Of a stretch of 44,524 bases of DNA, positions 1 through 9,466 are shown one piece after another. The DNA is from an uncultured Prevotella sp. Its GTDB lineage: Bacteria > Bacteroidota > Bacteroidia > Bacteroidales > Bacteroidaceae. How positions within the stretch are numbered: the stretch's first letter is position 1; each line of letters opens with the position of its first letter. Location of the stretch: positions 1 through 44,524 of the forward strand of contig CAAGFF010000246.1 of NCBI GenBank assembly GCA_900769055.1, read 5' to 3'. Both the position numbers and the translations under genes were made by a program. The notes under the pieces are model-generated. The model saw nothing but the letters and a program-made list of their open reading frames with translations. It was not told where the DNA came from and made no database searches.

Positions 1-180
1 CTGCTTCCTGACGGTCCCTTAGCTCCCTGAGGATATTTCACAACCCTTACAATCTCGGGAGCATAGAAGGTCACATTACATACATTGCCCTGTGCAACGA
101 CTGTGACCGACTTGGCCGCAGCCATAGCATGCAAAGAGGCCATAAAGGTCAATAATAACACAAAAAGTTTTTTTCTCATA
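1..180 (-). CDS. 5' end of a secreted hydrolase, probably GH31-like (partial)
   Basis: An ATG at 180 opens a frame that runs without a stop through 60 codons to the window edge; the rest of the gene is missing. The first 22 or so residues are a clear signal peptide (MRKKLFVLLLTF followed by a small-residue stretch ending MAAAK). The mature start contains VTFYAPEIVRVVKYP, which resembles the N-terminal beta domain that opens GH31 alpha-glycosidases/alpha-xylosidases of gut Bacteroidetes. That family call is inference from about 35 mature residues; the secretion signal is certain. It is the last visible member of a minus-strand series with fkp and the GSCFA gene. Confidence 0.55.
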
Positions 181-190
181 TTTTAAAAAA

Positions 191-218
191 TTAGTTTTAG
201 GTTTCAGGTTTTAAGGTG
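191..218. repeat. Heptamer array, four degenerate units
   Basis: On the plus strand the units are ttagttt, taggttt, caggttt and taaggtg, each exactly seven bases. The array lies in the leader of the gene starting at 180. It belongs to the same 7-base family seen at 1108, 10704, 11957 and 13297, but is more degenerate. Confidence 0.5.
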
Positions 219-290
219 AAATCACCTCTTCGCTCGACTCCGCCGCTCGCCTAAATTAGTAACAACTCAAATTAGAAGTGGGGCGCCACA

Positions 291-1094
291 TCACATTTCC
301 GGCATAAGCGGATAACGCTGCCGCAGCTCATTAATTTTTTGCTTTGTGGTTATGACAAACTGCTGGTACTCCTGGCTGTCGGCATTGAACGGTCTGTGTG
401 CGAGTGCCTTTCGGAGCGGTGTCCATTCAGCCAAGAACCGTCTGGCAGCGTCGGAGAGGTAGACCTCGCAAAGGCGTTGCCAGATATATTCCACCGCCTG
501 GTCCGAGGGATGGAGCATGTCTTCGCTGTAGAACCGATAGTCACGAAGCTCATCATTGACTATCTCGTAGGCAGGAAAATAGCAACAGCAGGCATTGCGC
601 CTCACAACGGCATCGGCGGCAAGCAGCAACGTTGCCTTAGACAGCTGGCTCTCATGGAAGCCATACTTGGCGTACCTTATTGGGCTGACGGTCAACACTA
701 CCCTAACCTGACTGTTGCGGCTGACGAGCATGTCGACAGCTTGCTGCAGGTAGGCGCAGCAATCATCAACGCTCAGTTCCTCCTCACGGAACAGCCTGGC
801 TGGCCGTTTGCGGCAATTGTCCACAATCTCGCCTGTCTCAATCAGCCGGTATACATGATTTGTTCCAAGCGTCATCACCACTACCCTCGGTGCACAGCCG
901 GCCCTCATGACGGTGTGGAGGATGCTTGCAGGATTGTACATCACTCCAAAGGGGTTTACGGTGGCTCGGAACATTTCCTGCTGAAAGCGTTTACCTATAT
1001 TGTCTGCAAAGCATGAACCGACAAACAGCATTTCCTCCTGCGGCTCTATGCTGAACGATGGGGCTGGTATGTCAACTACTGTACGAAATTCCAT
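291..1094 (-). CDS. GSCFA domain protein
   Basis: The product is 267 residues from the ATG at 1094. The family name-giving motif GSCFAD is present near residue 26 (LFVGSCFADNIGKRF), followed by the conserved VNPFGVMYNPASI block. A TLGTNHVY segment and a DMLHPS segment near the C terminus resemble the Asn/His and Asp-x-x-His blocks of SGNH-type hydrolases, to which GSCFA proteins appear related; the biochemical role is not established. No signal peptide is seen, so a cytoplasmic protein is likely. A frame-open ATG at 1115 exists, but it lies inside a heptamer repeat and adds seven unconserved residues, so 1094 is preferred. It follows fkp on the same strand, which suggests a role in surface glycan biosynthesis. 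Confidence 0.85.
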   Translation of the reverse strand: MEFRTVVDIPAPSFSIEPQEEMLFVGSCFADNIGKRFQQEMFRATVNPFGVMYNPASILHTVMRAGCAPRVVVMTLGTNHVYRLIETGEIVDNCRKRPARLFREEELSVDDCCAYLQQAVDMLVSRNSQVRVVLTVSPIRYAKYGFHESQLSKATLLLAADAVVRRNACCCYFPAYEIVNDELRDYRFYSEDMLHPSDQAVEYIWQRLCEVYLSDAARRFLAEWTPLRKALAHRPFNADSQEYQQFVITTKQKINELRQRYPLMPEM

Positions 1095-1107
1095 ATAAGA
1101 AATATTG

Positions 1108-1186
1108 AAGGTCAAAGGTCAAAGGTCAAAGGGTACCCTCCCCAACCCTCCCTTAAAGGGAGGGAGAAGTTGAAGGTCGAAGGTCA
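1108..1186. repeat. Heptamer arrays flanking a 36-base dispersed repeat
   Basis: Three perfect units of aaggtca (1108-1128) and a variant aagggta lead into the 36-base element at 1135-1170. Two further units, aaggtcg and aaggtca (1173-1186), follow. The block fills the space between the fkp stop (1198) and the GSCFA start. Confidence 0.85.
1135..1170. repeat. 36-base dispersed repeat, copy 1
   Basis: The 36 bases starting accctccccaaccctccctt are identical to 10668-10703. The right half is a near-perfect palindrome (ccctccctt / aagggaggg) that could form a GC-rich hairpin. Here the element lies 3' of fkp; in the second copy it lies 3' of luxS. Both copies are flanked by heptamer arrays. Confidence 0.9.
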
Positions 1187-1197
1187 GGGGGAACCAA

Positions 1198-3918
1198 TCA
1201 GCTGCGGCTGACTTGCAGTCCCGTCTTGCTTAATGACATGTTTACAAACCGGGCATTGGCATTAGGTGCGCTGGCATTAAGTATGACTTTAATCCTAGCC
1301 GCTGCCTCGGGGTCCTTGGCAACCATATACAGGTAGCCGCCTCCACCGGCTCCGGGGAGCTTGTATCCAAGGCAGAGGTCGTCGACAAGCTGAGTCAGCC
1401 TGTACACCTCCGGCGTGTTTGTACCCGCATCAAGAGACTGGTTCTGAAGCCACGTCTTCAGAACGAGGCGTCCCATATCGTTGAAGTCGTTGCGCTGTAT
1501 GGCCTCATACATCATCATGGCATGTTCCTTCATCTCCCTCAGCAACACCAGCTGGTCATGCTGATTGAGGAACATCTTGCGGACAATCTCTGCAAGAATG
1601 GTCTTGGCCGTCCTCGTCAGGCCAGTATAATAGAGTAGATGGCACGCCTGATATTCCGGCTGTGTGTAGAGGTCGGATGGCAGCCATCTCACAGTTGGCG
1701 TTTGTCCGAGACCTGCTGAGGTCTGCAACAGCTTAACACCCTGCAACACTCCTCCCGACTGGTCCTGCCATCCGCCGCCTGTGGTAAGCAGTTGCTCAAG
1801 GACAAGGGTCTGATGACAAATCGCATTCTTGTCCCATCCGAGTGAGCAGAAATCGTTGAGCGTTCCCAGCACCGTGGCAGCAAGCACGCTGCTTGTTCCG
1901 AGTCCGCTTCCTGCCGGTATGGCAGAAAGGAGCGTAATCTCCATACCGCCGCCAAAGTCAGCCAGCTGTGTCTTCAAATCCGGGTAACAGGCTCCAGAGT
2001 ATTGCGGGAGGAAACCAGAGAGGGCGAGAGCGGCTTTGGGAATGGAGAACGGACTTCCGACTTTTCTGAAATCAGCCAATTGTTCGTAAGTCTCCACTAT
2101 CTCGGTAGCCCCCAAGTCGATGCTTCTCAACACCACATGATGTTCCTTGCACGGCTTAACGTATGTCTGAATAGGTTGCTGTCCGTTCAGCTCAATTGCA
2201 AAGTTGACAACACTTCCTCCTTCCATAAGGCAGAACGGAGGTGTATCAGTCCATCCGCCTGCAATATCAATGCGCACAGGTGAGCGTCCCCAGACTATCT
2301 GGTCATCGGCCACACCACGGCATGGACAAACATTCCTTGTCCCTGAACCGCCATTGTTTATGGCTGTGGTCAGTATACCCTCCCTCAGCAAAGAGAACGC
2401 CTTGTCGGAGTTGCCTCTGAACATTGCATCCTTCATGCGCGTCAGCAGCGGGGCATCGTCAGGCAGCGGTGCAGGCATGTCAATAGCATTGTCAGCAAAC
2501 TGCCGTGCAGCATCATGAAGGTCGAGCTGATAGAACACGCTATGCTCATAGTTCCCGGCCAGTGCCTTCCAATTATGTTTCCGATATTCATTACGCTGTG
2601 CGAAGAGTCTCCTAAGGTTTGCCGTTGCAGAAATATCCTCGGCACTTACCTTTCGGGCCTCCTCGTAAAGTCCCTGCGCCTCGGGTTCCTGACCAAGCAT
2701 ATAGCGCAGCAACTGTCCAGCCTCCTTCACTCCCTTAGCGACAGGGAACTGCTTTTTCTGTTGCTCGCTACCAGCAAACTTGTCATCAAAGCCATAGGGG
2801 CGCACTACGTAGCAACTCTCACCCATCGGGACTATATCCACACATTGTCCAGGCTTCAGGGCTACGTGCCACCCGTTGACAGGCACACCGGTAACGATGT
2901 TGCGGCATGACAGAGCCCATTCCTCACCAACGAAAGAGTTTTCTATCCACACGTCAGTATTGTCTGCCGTAACTTTCAGGGACATTATGGAGTTCTGGAT
3001 GAAAATGCTTGGATGCGGCTTGCGCGAAAGATGCATTATGCGTCTCTGGTCGTTGACCAGATTCTGAATGGCAAGAGTGGACGACAGAAGTTCACGAGAG
3101 GTTCCGAAGTGATAGAACTCTCCTCCTGCCAATGGCAACACGGCAACCTTCAAGCTTCTCACCTCCGAATCATCGAGCGTGGGATGGGTTCCCATAGCGC
3201 CCCCAAACTCAGCGTACAGGTCGTACTCGCCCTTGTGTGACATTAATACTTTTACGGCTCTGTCGCTAAGCAGCCACACGCCTATGTCTGTCAGATAATA
3301 GTGGTCCTTCAGCAGCTCACCAAGTTTCTCGACAGAGGGTTTCTGCAACATGCACTTCAGTACTGAGGGCGTCTGTCTTGATGACACAAACACACCATGG
3401 TTGCGGGCGGTCTCTGGGCCGAGCCATAGTCCGTAGCATACGACATCGGCTTCAGGAACAGGCTGCAGGGGCTGCGTGTTTCTAATCATCACGTCACCAC
3501 TCACAATCATGGTATGGAGGCTTTCTGGTGCCGCATCCATGATTTTCTGATACAGTGGCAACTGCAATGAAAGCAAATCCTGAGCGAGCTTCTGTCCTCT
3601 TTCCCACCTGAAGACAGGTATCGGAGTAAGCACTTTGCCAGATGGTGCATACGCTGGTAACCTGCGACTCTGCCCGCCAGCATGAAGCAGCAACCGCCGC
3701 TCGCTTGCAAGCCATTGGTCGAAAGGCTGCTCATCGTCCTGACCGTTCTGCGCAACGTCATTGCGATAGGCCTCCTGCAGAAGCCATGTCGAGCCACCAC
3801 CCGAGCCCAGCTTATGGTCCACGGGGTCGCTTGTACAGAACCATTCCTCACGGCTATATCCAGTGATATCATGGAAACAGCCCACAAGATTAGGGGGTAG
3901 TGACAGCAGTTTCTTCAT
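1198..3918 (-). CDS. fkp: Bifunctional fucokinase / GDP-fucose pyrophosphorylase
   Basis: This 906-residue protein has both halves of Fkp, which phosphorylates free L-fucose and joins it to GTP to give GDP-L-fucose for capsule and glycoprotein fucosylation. The N-terminal guanylyltransferase half carries LGSGGGSTWLL (residues 37-47) and the nucleotide-binding HAGGQSRRLPAYAPSGKVLTPIP stretch (about 79-101). The C-terminal GHMP kinase half has RIDIAGGWTDTPP (about 545), the phosphate-binding PAGSGLGTSS loop (about 667) and the closing KLPGAGGGGY motif (about 852). The length is slightly below the roughly 950 of the characterised Bacteroides enzyme, with no visible break. It starts 14 bases after the stop of the upstream glycosidase-like gene, so the two are probably co-transcribed. 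Confidence 0.95.
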   Translation of the reverse strand: MKKLLSLPPNLVGCFHDITGYSREEWFCTSDPVDHKLGSGGGSTWLLQEAYRNDVAQNGQDDEQPFDQWLASERRLLLHAGGQSRRLPAYAPSGKVLTPIPVFRWERGQKLAQDLLSLQLPLYQKIMDAAPESLHTMIVSGDVMIRNTQPLQPVPEADVVCYGLWLGPETARNHGVFVSSRQTPSVLKCMLQKPSVEKLGELLKDHYYLTDIGVWLLSDRAVKVLMSHKGEYDLYAEFGGAMGTHPTLDDSEVRSLKVAVLPLAGGEFYHFGTSRELLSSTLAIQNLVNDQRRIMHLSRKPHPSIFIQNSIMSLKVTADNTDVWIENSFVGEEWALSCRNIVTGVPVNGWHVALKPGQCVDIVPMGESCYVVRPYGFDDKFAGSEQQKKQFPVAKGVKEAGQLLRYMLGQEPEAQGLYEEARKVSAEDISATANLRRLFAQRNEYRKHNWKALAGNYEHSVFYQLDLHDAARQFADNAIDMPAPLPDDAPLLTRMKDAMFRGNSDKAFSLLREGILTTAINNGGSGTRNVCPCRGVADDQIVWGRSPVRIDIAGGWTDTPPFCLMEGGSVVNFAIELNGQQPIQTYVKPCKEHHVVLRSIDLGATEIVETYEQLADFRKVGSPFSIPKAALALSGFLPQYSGACYPDLKTQLADFGGGMEITLLSAIPAGSGLGTSSVLAATVLGTLNDFCSLGWDKNAICHQTLVLEQLLTTGGGWQDQSGGVLQGVKLLQTSAGLGQTPTVRWLPSDLYTQPEYQACHLLYYTGLTRTAKTILAEIVRKMFLNQHDQLVLLREMKEHAMMMYEAIQRNDFNDMGRLVLKTWLQNQSLDAGTNTPEVYRLTQLVDDLCLGYKLPGAGGGGYLYMVAKDPEAAARIKVILNASAPNANARFVNMSLSKTGLQVSRS

Positions 3919-3932
3919 ATCGTCTATATCGC

Positions 3933-6626
3933 TTATTTCTCTATAACTTTAGTCACCTTTCCATTGGCAGCTTTCCTGACAAGCAGTCCTTTAGCATTCT
4001 TGCCTGCCGCCTTGCCGTCGATGGTGTATATGGCAGCGTTTCCTGTCTCATCTGCTTCCACACTCTGCACACCGTTAGTCAAGTCCGCCATTACCGTTTT
4101 CACCTCCTCAGCCTGAAGGTCATAGTTGTAAATCCGCACGTCGTCAATATACCCCTTGAACATTGGATCTGCATTGAACTGGCTGCGTCCAACGTAGTTT
4201 AGCACAGGGTTGAAATCGGACGGTTTGATGGTGATGCCTGTGCTCTGAGCTACTTCATCGCCATCAACAAATATCCTAACCGTACCATCACCTATGGTAA
4301 CGGCAACATGATGCCAGGAGTTGGCAGCAAGCTTGGCCGTGCATGTCACGCCCTGCTCATCGCCACCATTCTTGATAGCAAAGCGCATAGCAGTGCCATT
4401 GCTCGGAGTGAGGAACATATACTCATCGACACCATTTCCGAAATCGAAGAGCCTCTGCCATGCAGATGCGGTATTGCGCCAGTTCACCCACATGGCTATG
4501 GTCATCTTGTCGTAAGATGCAATAGTGTATGGCAACTGCACATAGTTGTCGGTACCGCTCAAATAGAGCGACTTCTCACCCGACTTGTGCTCGCCGGAAA
4601 AAACAGTCTTGCCATAGACAGCAACATCGAGGGCATTGTCGGTGTTGTCGGCAAGCGTATTGTCAAACTGCCAGTTGGCTACGAGCGCGTTTCCCTCTAA
4701 AGGCGCAGCCTCAACAGCCGAACATGCCTTGGACATGTTGTCGCTCATATCGATGGACTTCACCGCATACTGATACTCATGCCCTGGCAGGCAGGTGTTG
4801 TCAGTGAAGCTTGTACCCTGCACCTTGCGGGCAATGGTATTCCAGTTGGTATCGCCCGCATCAGCCCTAAGCACCATATATCCCGCAAGGTCGGCATCGG
4901 TATTGGCGGTCCACTGCAATGTTACGGCAGCCGTAGAAGCCTTGGCTGTAAGTCCCTTAGGTACGGCTGGAGGAATAATCTCGCATGCGGCCCCCTCAGG
5001 CAGGAACTGCCATAAGCGGAGGTTGCGCTTGTCTACCGATGAGTCATCAAAGAGTCCCTGCACAACGTTTGTACCATTGGTCTGCTGCGACGAGGCAGCC
5101 ATCAGGCATAATCCCGACTCGCGGTTCAGGATGTAGTAGCATCCGTTGCCGTAATATTTAAGATACCATTGCTCGTTGGAGGAGTTTCCACCATCGTAAG
5201 CCATAACGTTGCCTCCGCTCGAAGTCGAGAAGTTCTGCACGTTCATGTGCCTGCCGTCAGCAACATTGGTGAATGTAAGGAAGCTATAGTCGCCACCTAT
5301 GCGGTCGCTCGCAGGTGCGACATCCCATAGCTGAACTGCAGAATTGTCAGCCGACTTCACGAGGGCGATGTTGTCCGAGCCATATTCGGCAGCTACATAC
5401 CGTGTGCTCCTGTTCATAATCCTGTACCTTCCGTTTATTACGCTTGGCTGAACATCTGCTCCCCACGTAACGTCAATGACTCTCTCAGCATTGGTCTGTC
5501 CGTTCTGATAACCCGTGCCTCCCGGTATCGACATATTGAGTTCCCTCACGGGACCGTAGCCATCGTAATACACATCCTTGTCCTTAGAGACGAAAAGGAA
5601 GCTTGAGGTATTGGCCTGCCTTTCCGATGAGCCTATGAATGCCTTTACCTGCCCCGATGTCTCATCACGATAAACTGCTGCCGATGTCCATGCCGGACGG
5701 TTCTCTGCATAAGCCAGTCTTGAGCCGCTGTTGCTGATACGGCAGAACTCTCCACGGGCACGGCTGTCGAAGCCCCACCATACGCCCATCTTCATGCCAT
5801 ACTCAGCACCGACCATGGCCTCACCAACATTGTGAAGCTCGTCGGCATAAGGGTATTTGCCATCCTCGGCCACAGTCTTGAAGAAGTTGGCATAAGTGTC
5901 AAAGGAGCCAGCCAGCTGATGGGTATTGCCCCAGTCGACATAAGGCTTAAGCCCATTGTACCATTTCAAGGCCTCGTCACAGTTCAGGGTATTGCCACCA
6001 GTAATGGCAATATCGGCAAAGAGCGGATAGTTGGTTTTCAGTTTCTGGGCAATCTCCTTGAAGCTCGCAAGGTTGCCCTGTCCCCAGCCAAAGTCAGGCT
6101 CGTTGTATGGCGAGATGGCAACGACCTTATGCTTGGGATAGTTCTCGCTGAGCCACTTAACGCTGGCGTTGATAAGCTCGGCCCAGTGGTCGGTGTTTGC
6201 GACACCGTTCTCCACATAGTAGCTGACGATACCTGCCTCCTGGTCCTCGTTCAGCACAATGTCAACATCAGTACCTACAAGGTTTATGAGCTTTGTTCTG
6301 GTATCAAGGCGTGAAATTTGACTTGCGGTCAGCTCCTTATCGTCAACAAGAGGGTATGTCGTCTGGAAACTGCTTCTCATGATGGAGATGTTCTCCTTGC
6401 CTATATGGTTGATGCCTTTTCTGACATTCTGCTCGCTATCCCAGGCTACGTCGAGTCCCCATCGTATGGGTAGCTTGACGCCTTCAGCAAATATAGAGAA
6501 AGGTACCAGCGTTGCTCCTGCTGGCTGTGGGTTGAGATACATGCTCGATGACAATCTTGGCTCCTGAGCCAAGGAGGTCATTGCGCAGCTTGCCGCTGCA
6601 GAGAGGAGAAGAGTTCGTATAGTCAT
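3933..6626 (-). CDS. Secreted clan GH-A-like glycosidase with ricin-type, FN3 and LamG domains
   Basis: The 897-residue protein begins with a signal peptide (about residues 1-20, ending SLAQEP). Residues about 25-395 look like a TIM-barrel glycosidase of clan GH-A: AISPYNEPDFGWG near 170 supplies a typical Asn-Glu acid/base pair, and VGAEYG near 272 is a plausible nucleophile about 100 residues later. Then come a ricin-type beta-trefoil (about 400-545, with repeated QW-like segments such as NEQWYLKY and RLWQFLP), a fibronectin type III domain (about 555-640), a LamG-like concanavalin fold (about 645-835, WQFDNT to YIDDVRIYNYDL) and a short C-terminal tail ending TKVIEK, like type-IX-style tails of the group. 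The GH family number cannot be fixed by eye; GH30-like is a guess. It sits 14 bases upstream of fkp, which hints at a fucose-containing substrate, but that is inference. Confidence 0.8.
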   Translation of the reverse strand: MTIRTLLLSAAASCAMTSLAQEPRLSSSMYLNPQPAGATLVPFSIFAEGVKLPIRWGLDVAWDSEQNVRKGINHIGKENISIMRSSFQTTYPLVDDKELTASQISRLDTRTKLINLVGTDVDIVLNEDQEAGIVSYYVENGVANTDHWAELINASVKWLSENYPKHKVVAISPYNEPDFGWGQGNLASFKEIAQKLKTNYPLFADIAITGGNTLNCDEALKWYNGLKPYVDWGNTHQLAGSFDTYANFFKTVAEDGKYPYADELHNVGEAMVGAEYGMKMGVWWGFDSRARGEFCRISNSGSRLAYAENRPAWTSAAVYRDETSGQVKAFIGSSERQANTSSFLFVSKDKDVYYDGYGPVRELNMSIPGGTGYQNGQTNAERVIDVTWGADVQPSVINGRYRIMNRSTRYVAAEYGSDNIALVKSADNSAVQLWDVAPASDRIGGDYSFLTFTNVADGRHMNVQNFSTSSGGNVMAYDGGNSSNEQWYLKYYGNGCYYILNRESGLCLMAASSQQTNGTNVVQGLFDDSSVDKRNLRLWQFLPEGAACEIIPPAVPKGLTAKASTAAVTLQWTANTDADLAGYMVLRADAGDTNWNTIARKVQGTSFTDNTCLPGHEYQYAVKSIDMSDNMSKACSAVEAAPLEGNALVANWQFDNTLADNTDNALDVAVYGKTVFSGEHKSGEKSLYLSGTDNYVQLPYTIASYDKMTIAMWVNWRNTASAWQRLFDFGNGVDEYMFLTPSNGTAMRFAIKNGGDEQGVTCTAKLAANSWHHVAVTIGDGTVRIFVDGDEVAQSTGITIKPSDFNPVLNYVGRSQFNADPMFKGYIDDVRIYNYDLQAEEVKTVMADLTNGVQSVEADETGNAAIYTIDGKAAGKNAKGLLVRKAANGKVTKVIEK

Positions 6627-6664
6627 ATTGTTAGGGCATTTTTTATAGGGTTAATATTATTTTT

Positions 6665-6747
6665 GTAGGGTGAGGGTAGGTTTTTGTAGGTTTTGTAAGT
6701 GATGTAGGTGATGTAGGTTTGTAGGCTTAGAAGGCTTAGAAGGGAGG
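6665..6747. repeat. Mostly 9-base tandem array after the YfhO gene
   Basis: Units of 8 to 10 bases begin with gtagg or gaagg: gtaagtgat, gtaggtgat, gtaggttt, gtaggctta, gaaggctta, gaagggagg. The array stops three bases before the TAA of the YfhO gene (6751-6753) and occupies most of the gap to the glycosidase gene. Confidence 0.8.
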
Positions 6748-6750
6748 AGA

Positions 6751-9246
6751 TTATTCCTCCTTCCTTCTAATCCACCAGGTTCTTCCTATGGTTGCCAATA
6801 TCACAATTATGACGATGGCATAGGCTATGTATGCGGCAGTCTCGGTATTGTCGACACTCTTCGGGAAGAATGACAGCTCAACCTTGTGTGTACCAGCAGG
6901 GATGTTGATGGCACGCAGAATGTAGTTGACACGGCCAATCTCAACAGGCTTACCATCAACAGTAGCCTTCCATCCCGGATAGTAAATCTCTGACAGCACA
7001 AGGATGCCTCCCTTGCCAGTGCTTACCTCGTAGGCCACTTTATTGGCATCGTAGGCTGTAATGGTAGCAACCGACACCTCGTCCTGATCGACAGCCTCAC
7101 CAAGCACGTCCTTGAAACGCTTGTCGGCAACAGCCTCGTGTCTGAGATTAAGTTTTCCTACTGCCGCAATCTCGTCATTGGCATTATCGACGTATGTTAT
7201 TTTGTCAACCATCCATGCGTTGCCGTAGGTATAAGGGTTCTGAATAGGCACCGTCTGCCCACCCTGCAACGGCACGATGACATACTTAGTGTTAAGCATG
7301 TTGAGCACAGGCCATATAGAATCACCATTCACCTTGGTCATGTCGCCCATGGACTCTGCTATGGCAGGCATGAGCTTCCTCATCTCTGGAGCGATGTATG
7401 CATCTATCATCTCCTGATAGCGGCGCAACTTGGCAGGATGATATCCACCAATACTCTTATGGTAGTATGATGTCTCGTTCTCGTTGAAAGTGTTAGAAGC
7501 AAGATTAAGCACCCTATAGTCAAGCGATTTGTCCTGAAGAATCTCACGGTCAGCCTCGGTCATTGGGACAGGGGCATCTTTCACGCTGGCCTCTACGAAC
7601 ATGCCATCGTTGAGGTATCGTTTGTTCACTGCCCACATATCGACAAGGCACAGCGCAGTTAGCGTGCCCACCATCCATGTCTGCTTGAGCTTTCCTGCCT
7701 TGAAGAGCAGCAACACGAGCGTTCCGGCAACGATGACAACTAATGAGCGCCAGCAGTCGGCAGTGAACACAGCCTGTCTCATAGCCCTGAGATTAGGAAG
7801 CAACTGACTGAGATATTCCTGCGGAATCTGGCTAAGCGACCTCATCTCCTGCACCGACACGAAGTCGGAAAAGAATACCGACGGCATGAGAGCGAACAAG
7901 AGGCATACTCCGCCCGTGAGGGCGAAACTGAGATATAAGGTCTTTAACTTTCTGTTCAGTATGGTTGGGTCATCGGCTATTGTCTTGAGCGCCATCATGG
8001 CAAGCAGTGGAATTGTGAACTCGGCTATGACAAGTATCGACGCCACAGTCCTGAACTTTGCATACATGGGCACATAGTCGAGGAAGAAATCGGTGAAGGG
8101 CATGAAGTTGCGCCCCCATGACAGCAGTACCGACAATATTGTAGCCACGAGCAACGCCCACTTCATAGGGCCTTTGACAATGAACAGTCCCAGGACAAAG
8201 AGCATCATCACGAAGGCTCCCACATATACTGGGCCACTCGTTCCCGGCTGGTTGCCCCAATACTGTCCCAACTGCTGGTATACGGGAATAAAGTTAGGGT
8301 CGGCCTTGTCCATGGCAGTTTTATTCATGGCAAGAGGTACAGACGCGCCACCCTTGGCATTAGGCACCAGCAGTGTCCATGTCTCGTCAATGCCGTAGCT
8401 CCATTGAGTGATATAGTCGCGGTCCAGTCCGGAGCTTGTCTGGTTTGCAGAATTTGCCTTTACCAACTCGCTCTTCCCTCTCATGCTCTCCTGTCCATAT
8501 TCCCATGTATGATAGAGGTTGGATATGTTCACGCAGATACCAATAACGGCACCAGCCGCACATGTTGCGGAAGCCTTTAGGAAGTGCATCATACGCTTGT
8601 CCCTGATAGCCTCTATGAGATATGCCACCAGCATGCAGATTATGACAAACAGATAATAGTAGGTCATCTGCACATGGTTTGCCAGCACCTCAAAAGCCGA
8701 GAATATTGCCGTAACAAGGAAACCTCGCAGATAACGGCCACGGAAACTAAGTACCACACCTGCTATCATCGGTGGCAGATAGGCAAGAGCCTCAACCTTC
8801 CAGTAATGGCCAGCAGCAATGATGATAAAGAAGTAGGACGAGAACGCCCATATTACCGAGCCAAGAACTGCAAGATGGCGGCGGAAATCGAACGAGCGCA
8901 ACAGTATGTAGAAGCCCAACAGATAGGCAAAGACATACCACACATAATTTGGCAACCACAGATGGTAAGCCTTGGCAAGAGCCGACAGCCCATCGGTACT
9001 TTTGTATGCAGGAGCAGTCTGATAGGTAGGCATACCGCCGAACACCGAGTTCGACCAACGGCTTCGTTCTCCCGTCCGCTGATAGTATTCGCTTAGCTCA
9101 TGCCCCAGTCCCTTTCCGGCCTGGGAGTCATGCTGATAGAGTATTCTGCCGTCAATGTCAGCCGGCATGAAATAAAAGAATGCGATAGCGGCAAAAAGCA
9201 CCACGACAACGATGTCGGGCAACAGTTGTTTTAATCTTTCCTTCAT
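6751..9246 (-). CDS. YfhO family multi-pass membrane protein
   Basis: The 831-residue protein has an N-terminal transmembrane helix (IVVVVLFAAIAFFYF) and a long series of hydrophobic segments through about residue 530. A large soluble portion follows, then a final membrane helix and a basic tail (WWIRRKEE). The extracytoplasmic opening YQHDSQAGKGLGHELSEYYQ and the FGGMPTYQ segment are typical of YfhO. In Gram-positives YfhO-type proteins act in glycosylation of cell-wall polymers, and the architecture resembles GT-C glycosyltransferases using lipid-linked sugars. The Bacteroidetes members are not characterised; a role in surface glycan assembly fits the neighbours. It is the first gene of the minus-strand block and has its own promoter candidate at 9344. 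Confidence 0.88.
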   Translation of the reverse strand: MKERLKQLLPDIVVVVLFAAIAFFYFMPADIDGRILYQHDSQAGKGLGHELSEYYQRTGERSRWSNSVFGGMPTYQTAPAYKSTDGLSALAKAYHLWLPNYVWYVFAYLLGFYILLRSFDFRRHLAVLGSVIWAFSSYFFIIIAAGHYWKVEALAYLPPMIAGVVLSFRGRYLRGFLVTAIFSAFEVLANHVQMTYYYLFVIICMLVAYLIEAIRDKRMMHFLKASATCAAGAVIGICVNISNLYHTWEYGQESMRGKSELVKANSANQTSSGLDRDYITQWSYGIDETWTLLVPNAKGGASVPLAMNKTAMDKADPNFIPVYQQLGQYWGNQPGTSGPVYVGAFVMMLFVLGLFIVKGPMKWALLVATILSVLLSWGRNFMPFTDFFLDYVPMYAKFRTVASILVIAEFTIPLLAMMALKTIADDPTILNRKLKTLYLSFALTGGVCLLFALMPSVFFSDFVSVQEMRSLSQIPQEYLSQLLPNLRAMRQAVFTADCWRSLVVIVAGTLVLLLFKAGKLKQTWMVGTLTALCLVDMWAVNKRYLNDGMFVEASVKDAPVPMTEADREILQDKSLDYRVLNLASNTFNENETSYYHKSIGGYHPAKLRRYQEMIDAYIAPEMRKLMPAIAESMGDMTKVNGDSIWPVLNMLNTKYVIVPLQGGQTVPIQNPYTYGNAWMVDKITYVDNANDEIAAVGKLNLRHEAVADKRFKDVLGEAVDQDEVSVATITAYDANKVAYEVSTGKGGILVLSEIYYPGWKATVDGKPVEIGRVNYILRAINIPAGTHKVELSFFPKSVDNTETAAYIAYAIVIIVILATIGRTWWIRRKEE

Positions 9247-9343
9247 TTATATATTTCGTTTTTAACTTTATTTTCCATCCGCAGAATATGCGAGAACACA
9301 TAGTCCTAAACGGCTGTATAGCAACAGGCTATTTCTCCGTATG

Positions 9344-9351
9344 CAAAGATA
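9344..9351 (-). promoter_or_regulatory. -7 box TATCTTTG for the YfhO gene
   Basis: Read on the minus strand, TATCTTTG fits the Bacteroidetes TAnnTTTG consensus and lies 97 bases before the start at 9246, giving a leader of about 90 bases. No good TTTG -33 box was found at the usual distance. Confidence 0.5.
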
Positions 9352-9415
9352 CGGGAAAAATATGACATTCGGCTCTAAATGTACGAAAACATTTCCACAC
9401 ATCATTTTTTTTTCA

Positions 9416-9423
9416 TACTTTTG
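9416..9423 (+). promoter_or_regulatory. -7 box TACTTTTG for mtnN-luxS
   Basis: TACTTTTG fits TAnnTTTG exactly, 43 bases before the mtnN start, immediately after a run of T residues. It would drive mtnN and, by read-through across 40 bases, luxS. Confidence 0.6.
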
Positions 9424-9466
9424 CATCCGATTTGGAGGAAAACAGAAGAAGAGAATTGAATAAGAT

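Noticed and set aside
1095..1115. Longer start for the GSCFA protein
   Set aside because: The extra seven residues come from the edge of a heptamer repeat and are not part of the conserved domain.
5832..6314. Open frame of 160 codons opposite the glycosidase
   Set aside because: No domain signature; it lies over the conserved NEP catalytic region of the real gene and has no promoter.
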